A model generated the notes under the pieces. That model was not told where the DNA came from, searched no databases, and saw only the letters and a list, made by a program, of their open reading frames with translations. A stretch of DNA of 64,000 bases from Cotesia glomerata (Eukaryota; Arthropoda; Insecta; Hymenoptera; Braconidae), in contig NC_058161.1 in the NCBI RefSeq assembly GCF_020080835.1, forward strand, positions 12,271,103 through 12,335,102, given 5' to 3'. How positions within the stretch are numbered: the stretch's first letter is position 1; the number at the start of each line of letters is the position of its first letter. Shown piece by piece: positions 48,661 to 59,412 of the stretch. Both the position numbers and the translations under genes were made by a program.

Positions 48661-49099
48661 AATAGTAAATAATAATAATAATAATATTTATTCTTTAGCC
48701 CTTGGCTATTTTAACAAAAATTACTGTTTTTATGTTTTAATTAAATATATCCTAGTAGATTAACTTCAAAATTTTTATTTATAATTTTAGATGTCAAATT
48801 TATCTTGCATATATTCTCTCAATGTTATTCTAAAATATTTTACCCTATTTTAGTTTCTTATAAAATTTGGCAAGTTATTTGTACCAGTTATAATCAATAT
48901 AAGTACTAAATTTTTCAGCAGTTTGAGTCTTGGTGTTTATTATAACTATTTTTGAGCTAGACTAAATCTAGCGCCCTTTTATCATAGATTTTGTGTATGT
49001 TTATTCGACAGTAGACTAACAAATAAGCTTGTTACCGTGTTGTGCCTTACAATAAAAAAAAAAATTAGAAAAACGGTTGACCCTGAAGGCCATCCCTGC
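48661..49099. other. AT-rich intergenic
   Basis: No gene, RNA or repeat could be recognised here beyond short AT runs. Confidence 0.4.
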
Positions 49100-49899
49100 A
49101 ACTTCCCGCTAATTCCATACTTAGGCGCTTAAAATTGCACCAATGACGTTTTTGAGCTCTTCGAGCTTAAAAATACAATTTATGGGTTATTTTGAGCTCT
49201 CCGAGCTCAAAGAGATTGCTTTCCTATGCTTTTGAGCTCTTCGAGCTCAAAAGTCTGATAGGGATTTGATAAGACACTATTTTTTGAATTTTTAAACCGC
49301 AATAACTTTTGAATGAATAAACCGATTTTCATGAGGTTGGCAGCATTCGACGCAGTTTTTCAAGCCTCATAAAGAGTCGTAATTTTGAATTAATCGCGCT
49401 AAGAATTTCGGAGTTATTCCGGAGGTTTTCTTTCGTTCACGATATCTCTCGAACGAATCAACCGATTTTGACCGGACTGGTAGCGATCGACGTGGTTTTT
49501 TGAGGTTAAGAGCTGATTAGTTTTTGGAATTGAACCATCAAGCCGTTTAAAAGTTATTTCAAAAAAACCACATTAAAAAAAAATTTTTTTTTCAGTTTTT
49601 TTAAGATTTCTCTAAATCTATTGATCTAAATCGGTCCAAATAGTTTTTAAAATCTAAGTTTGGTCAAGCTCTTTCGAATGGCACAAACCGCGATGAAATC
49701 GGTCAAGCCGTTCAAAAGTTATAAGCGGTTCACATTCTTTCACACACACAGACACCGTGACAACCTCGCGGGGATAGTCAGGGAAGCTTCCTGTGACCTT
49801 CAAACGTCGAGATCTGATAAAAACTCGATTTTTGCAAAACGGGGTGAAAACAATAACTTTCCGATTTTTGAAAATCTTCGATTTTCTTAGCGGGAAGTT
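49100..49899. mobile_element. AACTTCCCGCT element
   Basis: An 800-bp element with inverted ends AACTTCCCGCT and AGCGGGAAGTT. The interior has degenerate internal repeats (AATAAACCGATTTTCATGAG and AATCAACCGATTTTGACCGG; TTTTGAGCTCTTCGAGCT). The same end motif occurs singly near 19456 and 54559. No transposase was seen. Confidence 0.65.
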
Positions 49900-49961
49900 A
49901 AAAATCATAGGACACGATTAAAACTAATGGCAATAACAGATGTAGAATAAAATAAATGAAG

Positions 49962-50631
49962 AAAGTTTGGAAAATCCAAAAGTGCACGCCTCATAACGCT
50001 CATTCATTTTTTAAGAAAAAAATTAATTGTGTAATTGATTAAAAAAAAAAAAATATAATTAAGTAATTTCTTACAGTGTTTTTTATTTTTTTTTTCTTAA
50101 ATATCGGCGCTCTTTTTTCTTGTCATATGCGCACGTAGTCTACAAAATCTAGCTCGATCAAGTGGCGCCATAGTTTTCACGTGACAAATCAGAAAAGTTC
50201 GTTTGGCTTTGTACGGTTGTATCGTAGTGAATTTTAATAAAAATTCAATTAAAAAAAAAAATACGTAAACTAGGCCACTGATATGAAATACGGACCCAGT
50301 TGATCGAATTCTTAAACTAATAAAAAAGGTCCGGTCTTGAAGTATCAATTTGTTCGGGAGTAATCGTTGGTACATCCAAAATGGGGTGACATCCGGACGT
50401 ACACGTAAAATTTTTTTCAAAACGTTTTTTTTTTTCAAAATAGCATCATGAAATGATTTTAAAAAGTAAAAGATGGTTTAATTTAAGTGTTTTTTCGATG
50501 TACATCTACTTATATCATTGTATAAGTATAATATGGTTGTGATAGAGGCATTTAAAGATCACAAAATTGCTTGACCTTGACGAGTCGAGTATAAAGCACA
50601 ACCTCACGCGCTTCGCGCTATGAGGCGTGCA
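49962..50631 (+). mobile_element. GCACGCCTCATAACGC element, copy 2
   Basis: A stand-alone copy of the element nested at 25216-25885, starting GTTTGGAAAATCCAAAAGTG and ending CGCTATGAGGCGTGC. A minus-strand frame of 113 codons inside has no recognised domain. Confidence 0.7.
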
Positions 50632-51097
50632 ATAATAATTTATTTCTTTTCAAATAATCATATTAAGACTATCATTTTAGTTATCAATTGACGCTGGGAT
50701 CAAATTACAGGTATTAGTTGTCGTGGTATTAAATTCCGGGATTATTTAATTATGACACTAATAATTATGGGTATTTTCAATTTTTACAATCTTTTCGGTT
50801 ATTATTTTTGGTTTCCCATTTAAAACCAATTTTTTTTATAAAAATACAGGTGTTAAATATCAGTGCTTGCCTTATACTCATCCAACCTAATGTTTCTAAC
50901 ATGTCACTCATTCTAATGTATTTACTAACTCTTAAAATTAATCTCATAGCTCTATTCTGAACTTTTTTTTAATAATAGTAATAATTCATAATAATATGAA
51001 TAAATCTTCTAAAAATTTTGCAAAAAAAATTTTTTAATTATTAATTATTAAATAAATAGTCAATTACTATGAAATTATTTCAAAAATAATAACAATA

Positions 51098-51340
51098 CAC
51101 GGAAAGAACAAGATGACACAAGATATCATCCCAGATTATACTGAGTGAAAAAAATTTCAGATAGTAGCTAGTATAATCCAGATTACAATAAGTACTAATA
51201 TCCAGATTACAATGAGTATAATCCAGATATCACGGAGTATAATCTGGATTATACTAGTTACTATCTGAAATTTTTTTTCACCACAGATATCACTGAGTAT
51301 AATCTGGGATGATATCCAGTGTCATCTTGTTGTTTCCGTG
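51098..51340. mobile_element. MITE with CACGG(G/A)AAGAACAAGATG ends, copy 2
   Basis: About 243 bp and closely similar to 19949-20189 along its whole length. TA flanks it on both sides here. Confidence 0.8.
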
Positions 51341-51376
51341 TACTTCAAGTAATTTCTTACAAAGTAACAAGTATCC

Positions 51377-52204
51377 TACACAGAAAGAAAGGTTCACTTG
51401 AGTCAAGAAAATATTTTTCTTCCTAATTATTTACTTGGGCGAAAAAATTTTTTGACACAAGAAATTTCACTTATTCCAAAAATCAATTCCCTTGCTTCAA
51501 GAAATACGTTTCTTGATCCGAGACAATTTATTTAAGTCAAGAAAATTTTCTTGTTTTGAGAAAATTTCTCTCTTGCTCCAAAAAATTAAGTTCTTGACAG
51601 AAGTAAATTTTCTTGTCTTGAGAAAATTTTTCTCTTGCTCCAAAAATTAAATATCTTGATAGTAAATTTTCATTAATATTTCGATTGACTAACATGTCAA
51701 ATGGGAAGATCAAATAATATTGAATCATTTTTTACATTCAATATACATAATTGCGCGCTAAAATAGTCTAAAATGGGTATCAAATATTCAAGAGAAAAAT
51801 TTTCTCAAGATGGGAACATTTTTTTCTCAGCTGAGGTAGGTGGCGCTGCTTCCCTAAAGTACCTAAAAATCTTGATCAAATATAAAAATTTATTGTATTG
51901 AGTAAGGTAAAAGAATATATGATCACGTACCAGTATATGATCACTCCATGTATTTGTATATCTATATTCACAAATATAGGTATACAAATACATGGAGTGA
52001 TCATATACTGGTACATGATCATATATTGGGGCTTTTACCTTATTTAAGATAATTTGAATTAAGAAAAAATGACTTCCACCAAGAATAGAATTTCAAAAAA
52101 AATTTTTACTTCGGCCAACACAACTTCAGTCTTCCTTCAGGCACTCGAAAATTTTCTTGAGCCAAGAATTTTGTTCTTCAGTCAAGAAATCTTTTTTCTG
52201 TGTA
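51377..52204. mobile_element. TACACAGAAA element with long internal hairpin
   Basis: About 828 bp bounded by TACACAGAAA and TTTCTGTGTA. The outer parts are many degenerate TTCTTGACTCAAGAAA-type units in both directions. The centre is a strong hairpin with about 65-bp arms (51903-51967 and 51976-52042). Confidence 0.65.
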
Positions 52205-53379
52205 CTTAAACTAACAATTACCTTTAAATTACCATCATATAATTTCTTTTTCGTTTATTAAAAAAAAAAAAAAACATTTAAAAATCCTTTCAATTTCACC
52301 TAACAAAATTACTGATAAATCTCAAAGCAAATAAATATTTCTTCTTAATAATGAATAATCGACAAAATATGCGCTAGCCGATGGCCAACCGGTTTTTAAA
52401 TAAAATCTATCTTTTATATTAACACACTTCCTCGTGATATTTCTAGTGACATAACTTTCATTGATTTTATAAAAAATATTTCATGATTATTTCGTGACCT
52501 TTTTTTTATTATATAATAAAAAAAAAAAAAAAAAAAAAACCCGGCTTAGATAAAATAACAAAATACCTGTTACATAAAATTTCCAAATAATATTTCACAA
52601 CGTTTTAAAATAATTAACCAATCACTACTTTTGATGTAAGTAGCCTCCAGGAAATAAAATATCGGTCATACAATTTTAATTAAATATTGCAATTTAAATT
52701 TCTTTACATTTAAATATTTTTAATAATTAAAAATAAAAATTATTTAAAATAAATTTGGACCGCAATATTAATACTAATAATAATAATAATAATAAAAGTA
52801 TACAGATGCATCATCCGGACAGTTACACGATTGCGACCTCGTTTTCTCGCACATAAAATTCGACCCAACGGTTCTTATTTTTAAAAATTATTTTTTGCCC
52901 TTTACACCCCCACTTTTTTTTACACTAAATAATAATAATAATAACATAAAAAAAAAAAAAAAAAAAAAAAATAGTAATTTAAAATTATTACCTTTAAAAA
53001 TCCAAAAGGTGTTTTAGAAAAATTATTTTTGTCACTAATTATTAATTAATTATTTAAAAAAATTTTTGTTAAAAAATTATCCAAGGCGTCGTTTCCAGGC
53101 GCGACAGCTGAAACTTAAATAATTAATCACAAACGCACTGTCCATACTCTGCTTCTCTGTTTGGGACGCTAACCAGGTACTGACGTTTTGTTGGGTAAAT
53201 TGTTAAGTCCTGACGGATATATATGTTTGTATATATATATGTATATTCATGTTGGATCCTTGTATCGTATTGGGTCGCTGAACAAGCTGAACAATCTACA
53301 ATCAGGTGAAACTATTTTATATTACCTGCCACTTTAATATATAAAGTTTCTTTGAAAACTTACAGCTGGCGCCACTTAC
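52205..53379. other. AT-rich intergenic
   Basis: Poly-A tracts and AT-rich sequence. A slightly GC-richer patch lies at 53090-53220. No exon could be tied to a gene. Confidence 0.4.
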
Positions 53380-54240
53380 TTGAAGTTAACTGAAGGAAGT
53401 TTTTTAATAATTTTAAATATTCTCGGCTTGGGCGCTACACCTGATGGCTTAATTGGTACCGATGGGATAGCTGAAATTAAATGCCCGTACACCATAAGGA
53501 ACATAACCGTTGAAGAGGCTATTAACAATAATGTTGCGTGGTGCAAGCCTCATTTTGAACGCAATAAACCGAGAGAATTGTTGAAGAACAGTCCATATTA
53601 TTATCAAATCCAGGGCCAACTTCACGTCACTGGAAGAAAATATTGTTTATTTTCGATATGGACTTTCAAAAATTCCTTGAGTTTGGTCATCCATTATGAC
53701 GAAGAATTTTTTAACAAAAAAATGCTCCCCAAACTCACTAAATTCTATTGGACTCATTTGGTGCCTGAAATATTGAACCCAAAATTACTATATTCTTCTT
53801 CGAATGATGATAAAGAAGTAGAGTATTCACATGAAGTAGAAAACTCATCTACTATGGTATGGAAAGAAGTTGATGATGCCATAAAAGATTTTCTACTTTG
53901 TAGTAACCTTTCTAAGCCCTGTTCTCTTGCACCTACCATGAGAGTTCGCAAAATATTAGAAAAAAATAACAAGGATACTAATAAAAATGATAAAACTACC
54001 GATAAAAATAATAAAGATAAACCATCTGAAAAAATCCAACAGAAGATAATTGATATCATTCCGAATCCAGATCAAAATGAATCAATATTAGGGCAAGGTG
54101 AATTGAATGCTATTTATGAAGCTGAAATTGATAGTGACGGAGACGAAGACTCAGAACGATTTGGAAATTTCATCGAAAGTACTGAGGCAGAATTTAGTCA
54201 AGCCGAATATCAAAATTTACTGAAAGATTTTAATTTTTAA
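53380..54240 (+). pseudogene. YqaJ-type PD-(D/E)XK nuclease, C-terminal part
   Basis: An open frame of 286 codons whose first part matches the lambda-exonuclease/YqaJ recombinase fold: GATPDGLIGTDGIAEIKCPY gives the catalytic Asp and the E-x-K pair, and SPYYYQIQGQLHVTG gives the conserved Gln helix. The second half is Lys/Asp/Glu-rich (DTNKNDKTTDKNNKDKPSEK) and acidic at the end. The N-terminal part of the nuclease is missing and no ATG opens the frame properly. It is therefore either the last exon of a longer gene or a truncated mobile-element gene. Such nucleases are commonly spread in insect genomes as transposon cargo. An AACTTCCCGCT motif lies about 320 bp downstream. Confidence 0.6.
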
Positions 54241-55329
54241 TACTAAATGCATGTTAGTATATAATAAAACCGCAAGTATACAATATATCTCACTACATAA
54301 TGTAGATTTATTTATTTATAGACATCAAATAATAAATCTAGAATATAGCATTATATGCATGCCTTATAAAATAAACATTATCTAGAAAATATGAATAAAT
54401 AAAGTATGTATAACTCACCATATTTGGTGATAAATTCAAATTACATGAATGACTTCCGTTCCAGGGCTTATTGGTAACATTGCTTCTCTCTATCCCATGG
54501 TAACTACATTTGGAGTGTAACTTGCGAACTGCATTATCCACAAATTTTGAAAATTTTTAACTTCCCGCTTTTTACACTGGGATCCCTTTGGGACCTCATA
54601 ATATGTACGATACTGTTGTTTATGTTGAAACTTGGAAATGGTTTTCATAAAACTATTTAATTAATATTATTGTTTAAAATTTAACTAAAATGTGATTAAA
54701 ATCTCCTAAAAATTCTACACGGAGCTGATCATTTCTTTTTTAGTGAATGGTAATAGTTTTTTTTTAAATAATTATTTTACACATGACATTTTTTTCCCAT
54801 GTTTAACCTACAATTTACTTTTTTTCATTTTATGTAAGTATATTTTAAATTTTACTATCTTCAATTATTATCAAATTGTAGCATTTTAATTTTTCTAACG
54901 ACCAAATTCATTCCCCTATTTTTTTCTTAATTATAAAATTAATTATTAATTTAATTCAATTTTAAGAATTTTAGTGCTACATTCTGACACCAGACGGCGC
55001 TTCGGTAGAAAAATTTTCAAATGGCAGTTTAGGGAGAATGCCCTTAAATTAAGAATAAAATTTTTAAAATTATTTTAAGTGTTAAAATTAAAAAAAATAA
55101 TTAATAACACTAAAGTTAGCCGACATTTTTATTTTTTTTTTTTAATTATTAAATTAAAACTAAAAAATATTTTTTAAAAATTGCACTTGTATTTTTTCAA
55201 GTTTTTTACAAATGAAAATTTTTTTTAATTATTTTCCAATAATTTTTTTAATAAAAAAAAATTCTAAAAATTTTTAAATGTCGGCTAACTTAATTTTCAT
55301 AATAATTAGTGGAAATTTTTTAAATAATT
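54241..55329. other. AT-rich intergenic
   Basis: It contains a solo AACTTCCCGCT end motif near 54559 and otherwise AT-rich DNA without recognisable genes. Confidence 0.4.
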
Positions 55330-56450
55330 TTTTTTTTTTATAAAAAATTAACAATCAGCTGATTAAATTTTAAGACAGTGAAGTTAACTTACATTAAAAA
55401 TTTTATAACAATTAAATTATTGATAAATAAATTTTATTAAATTATTATAAATATGAAAATTATAAAAAAGAATTAGTGGAAATTTTTTAAGTAATTTATT
55501 TTTATAAAAAATTAAAAATTGACAGTCAGCTGACTTCAGTATGATTAAATTTTAAGACAGTGAAGTTAACGGTCATTAAAAATTTTACAACAATTAAATT
55601 ATTGATAAATAAATTTTATTAAATTATTATAAATATGAAAATTATAAAAAAGAATTAGTGGAAATTTTTTAAGTAATTTATTTTTATAAAAAATTAAAAA
55701 ATTGACAGTCAGCTGACTTCAGTATGATTAAATTTTAAGACAGTGAAGTTAACTTACATTAAAAATTTTATAACAATTAAATTATTGATAAATAAATTTT
55801 ATTAAATTATTATAAATATGAAAATGATAAAAAAGAATTAGTGGAAATTTTTAAGTAATTTATTTTTTTTTAAAAATTAAAAATTGACAGTCAGCTGACT
55901 TCAGTATGATTAAATTTTAAGACAGTGAAGTTAACGGTCATTAAAAATTTTATAACAATTAAATTATTGATAAATAAATTTTATTAAATTTATTCTAAAT
56001 GTGAAAATTATAAAAATAATTAGTGGAAATTTTTAAGTAATTTATTTTTATAAAAAATTAAAAATTGACAGTCAGCTGACTTCAGTATGATTAAATTTTA
56101 AGACAGTGAAGTTAACTTACATTAAAAATTTTATAACAATTAAATTATTGATAAATAAATTTTATTAAATTATTATAAATATGAAAATGATAAAAAGAAT
56201 TAGTGGAAATTTTTTAAGTAATTTATTTTTATAAAAATTAAAAATTGACAGTCAGCTGACTTCAGTATGATTAAATTTTAAGACAGTGAAGTTAACGGTC
56301 ATTAAAAATTTTACAACAATTAAATTATTGTTAAATAAATTTTATTAAATTTATTCTAAATGTGAAAATTATAAAAAATAATTAGTGGAAATTTTTTAAA
56401 GCATTTTTTTTGTAAAATAATTCAAAAATTGATTATCAGCTGACTTCATG
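55330..56450. repeat. 180-bp satellite-like tandem array
   Basis: Five well-preserved and two partial copies of a unit of about 180 bp, each marked by GACAGTCAGCTGACTTCAGT, TTAAGACAGTGAAGTTAAC and AATTAGTGGAAATTTTTTAA. Some copies differ in fixed positions (ACTTACATT versus ACGGTCATT) in a near-alternating pattern, suggesting a dimeric higher-order unit. Confidence 0.88.
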
Positions 56451-56598
56451 GGAGTTTATCTTTATATTAAAGATTTTTAGGTTAGATTTTTTAAAAAATA
56501 TGTCTAGTAAAATTGAGAATCTTCATAAAAAAGTTCCTATAAGTTTTTTAATAAATTTGTTTATTTTATTATTATTATCAATAATTAATTTATAAAAA

Positions 56599-57197
56599 TT
56601 AAAACAAAACTGTCGTGGGATCGTTAACCTTAGCGACAACAATTACCGTTTCCTTGCGTTGAAGAATAAGTCGTTTGTTTCTTAATTTTAGTAAAATAAT
56701 AATCGTTGGATGGAGCAAGAAAATAACAAAGAAGATCCTGAAAAGGTGAGTAATTTTTTAAATATTTAATTAATAAAATAAAATTGTAGGTTAAGAAATT
56801 TACCAGTAAGAGAACCCTAAATTAGCATCGGATTTGTAGTCGCCAACAATGGTGTCCAAAATTCCGATGTTATTCTTGACCCAACTGTTGTAGTAACTTC
56901 CGTAGATAATAAGAGCGAGGAGATTTATTGAAAATGCTGTTATTGTTATTAGATAAATTCCCTTTTATAAAATAAAAATAAATATTTATAATTAATGAAG
57001 AAATTTTAATTATAAATTTTATTTATTATTTTTACCGTAATATTTAAAAAAGTTATTGCTGGACTCATGAAACAATTTAGTAAGATCAAAATAAATGAAG
57101 CATAGTAGATTATTATTGTTAAAATAATAAAAAATATTGCTGTTGCTGCTACTGATGCACTTAAAAATAATTCTTTTGTTGCTAAACCTGTAATTAA

Positions 57198-57238
<41 letters not shown>

Positions 57239-57266
57239 CAAAATTTTCACGGCTTTAACAATAAAA

Positions 57267-57298
<32 letters not shown>

Positions 57299-57313
57299 AA
57301 TTGAAAAAAATTC

Positions 57314-57347
<34 letters not shown>

Positions 57348-57378
57348 CAAAAATTTCACGGTTTTAACAATAAAAAAA

Positions 57379-57425
<47 letters not shown>

Positions 57426-58365
57426 AATTGAAAAAAATTCGTTATTATTATTATTATTATTGTGTTATTAAATGCTCAGGGGGGTTGTCCCCGGAGTCCG
57501 ATTATCCGAGGGCCCAGCCTGAGCTCCATCCATTACTGCTGGACCACTCCGCACAACAAGGCGGTTAGTGATCACAGCAGGCCAAAGTCATTTTCCTAAG
57601 TAGACGGAGGGAACCTAGTATGACAGCCTTCTGTATCCTGACCGCCAAGAATTCAGCTTTTGATGAGCAAGCTGGAACTCTGGCAAGTGAGGATACAAAA
57701 GACTGTTTCATCCCTCCGAGGACGCCAACAATCAGGACGACGAGCTTGACACGGTAACCTGGGTAAAGTTTGCCAATTTCAAACAGGAGATCCTGATATA
57801 TCTGTCTTTTGTGCTCTTCTTTGGCTGAGATGTTGTATTCAGCCGGGGCCGAGAACTCAATGACATAAATGTCACGAGTAGCCTTGTCGAAGAGCACAAT
57901 ATCAGGTTTGTTGTGATCTATCCGCCGAGTTGTTGCAAACGGCATGTTCCAATAAATTTTGCAACTGTCATTCTCAACAACCTGGGGAATATCTCCTGGC
58001 AGATAAGGCAGCACCGGTGTCACGTCAATACCGTAGCGGTGACGAAGATAGTAGTACAGTACTCTCAAGGCAGCATTGTGACGCTGGATGTATGCACCTC
58101 TCGCCAGCACAGGACATGCTGACAAAATGTGCATAAGCGTCTCCGGATGTTGTTTACACGCCCTGCAGGTCGTGTCCGGGAGCTGCACCTGGAGCACCTT
58201 GCTACGGTACTCTAGAGTGTTAATGACACCATCTTGGCAAGCAAATATGAACCCTTCAGTCTCGGACATCAGGCCAGCTGACTTTAAGAAGGAAAACGTC
58301 AGCTGGGTGGACAAGCCATGATCACGCACGTGTTTGAAGAACACGCTGTGCATAGACTTGTCCAT

Positions 58366-58398
<33 letters not shown>

Positions 58399-58954
58399 GC
58401 AAAAATTTTATGCTTTTGATAATGAAGAAATAATAATAATAAAATAACCTAATAAAAAAGATTTTGTTATTATTATTATTAATTTATAATAATAAATTAT
58501 AAATATTATAATAAATTACCGTTAAGATAATTATAATCAGCTGATCGTGTGGTAACAAAACAAGAAAATGGCGTCGCTTGCCCAAGGAACAACGAAATGG
58601 CTTCCTTTTTTCTTAACCCATTATATTCTTGGCAGCTCCAAATACAAATATTCTCATTAAAAATACAAGTAACTAAAAAATACAATAAATAATTAAATTA
58701 TTTAGTTATTTTAATAACAATAAATACTTACAATAAATGTCATAAGGTTTAGGACTAAGTAAAATTCTTCTAACCAAAGTTCCGGTAAATAATCCGTAAT
58801 TAATAGTAGAATCTTGAACGTCTATGATATTAGACTTAGCGGTTCCGTTGATCCAGAAATCCGTGGATAATGAAATAGTTCCAATTATAGCACAGACTAA
58901 AGATACAGCTGCACTCCACTGGAGGTAATTAACATGTTCTCGCTTCATTAACAT
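56599..58954 (-). CDS. Clarin-like four-TM protein B
   Basis: Exons 58954-58732, 58672-58520, 57187-57036, 56961-56804 and 56737-56599 join in frame to 274 residues. First helix: WSAAVSLVCAIIGTISLS. The luminal loop with NYGLFTGTLVR and CIFNENICIWSCQEYNG has paired Cys. Helix 2 is ASVAATAIFFIILTIIIYYA, helix 3 ITITAFSINLLALIIYGSYY, and helix 4 starts at the split Trp codon (IFFVIFLLHPTIIILLKL). The last exon has the same length (139 nt) and the same TG|G split as clarin-like A, and two other intron phases agree, supporting an old tandem duplication. Role by family: membrane or sensory cell function. Intron 2 carries a LINE remnant in ATT repeats. Confidence 0.82.
57200..57461. repeat. ATT/AAT microsatellite repeats in clarin-like B intron
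   Basis: Two tandem units of about 120 bp (ATT run, TTTCACGG-TTTAACAATAAA, AAT run, GAAATTGAAAAAAATTCG). The third ATT run hosts the LINE fragment. Confidence 0.85.
57462..58365 (-). mobile_element. 5'-truncated RLE-type non-LTR retrotransposon (R4/Dong-like)
   Basis: The frame 58365-57565 encodes the C-terminal end of a retrotransposon polyprotein. It has a zinc knuckle C-x2-C-x8-H-x4-C (CRACKQHPETLMHILSAC) followed by a restriction-like endonuclease core (KPDIVLFDKATRDIYVIEFS, a PD...E pattern). The reverse transcriptase is missing, so the copy is truncated at its 5' end. The 3' UTR is GC-rich and ends in TTTAATAACACAATAATAA, merging into ATT repeats; the 5' junction also abuts ATT repeats. 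Insertion into TAA/ATT repeats is known for the Dong clade. The frame is intact, so the insertion may be young. Confidence 0.82.
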
Positions 58955-59412
58955 CCTAATTAATTATTAAACTACAAAAATAATTATTTAAAAACTTTTA
59001 ATTTTATAGCGGGTTATTATCTGAAGCCCTAGAACTTATCTACTGATAAAACAGCGATTGTCGTTAAGGAAATATATTTTTATTAGATAAATAAAATAAA
59101 TAAATTGTAAAATATAAATCATGAGGTATGTGGAAAATAATTCAATGCATTATTTTTTAAACTTTTGCAATTTTTTATATTATTTATTAATACATGATAA
59201 AAATAAATTAAACAAATTTTTATATTTTATTTATAGATAAAATAAAAAATAGATTATTATTACTGGTTTTATTGCTAATTTATTTATAAAGATATGCACT
59301 GTTTATACATTTATTTATAAATAAAATGCCTGAAAAACATGGCGGAAGTTTGGGCATGCGAACAAATAATTTCGACTATTACAAAGGGCTATAAGGTCCG
59401 GTTGTTTTATAT
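58955..59412. other. Intergenic between clarin-like B and odorant receptor 1
   Basis: AT-rich. A short less AT-rich stretch with ATGGCGGAAG lies near 59340. No gene was recognised. Confidence 0.4.

Noticed and set aside
50097..50438. 113-aa minus-strand frame in the GCACGCC element
   Set aside because: No recognisable domain, and no open counterpart in the sister copy at 25216-25885 was established.
57200..57461. Introns of clarin-like B as missing exon space
   Set aside because: All five exons already join in frame to a full-length four-TM protein; the region is microsatellite.
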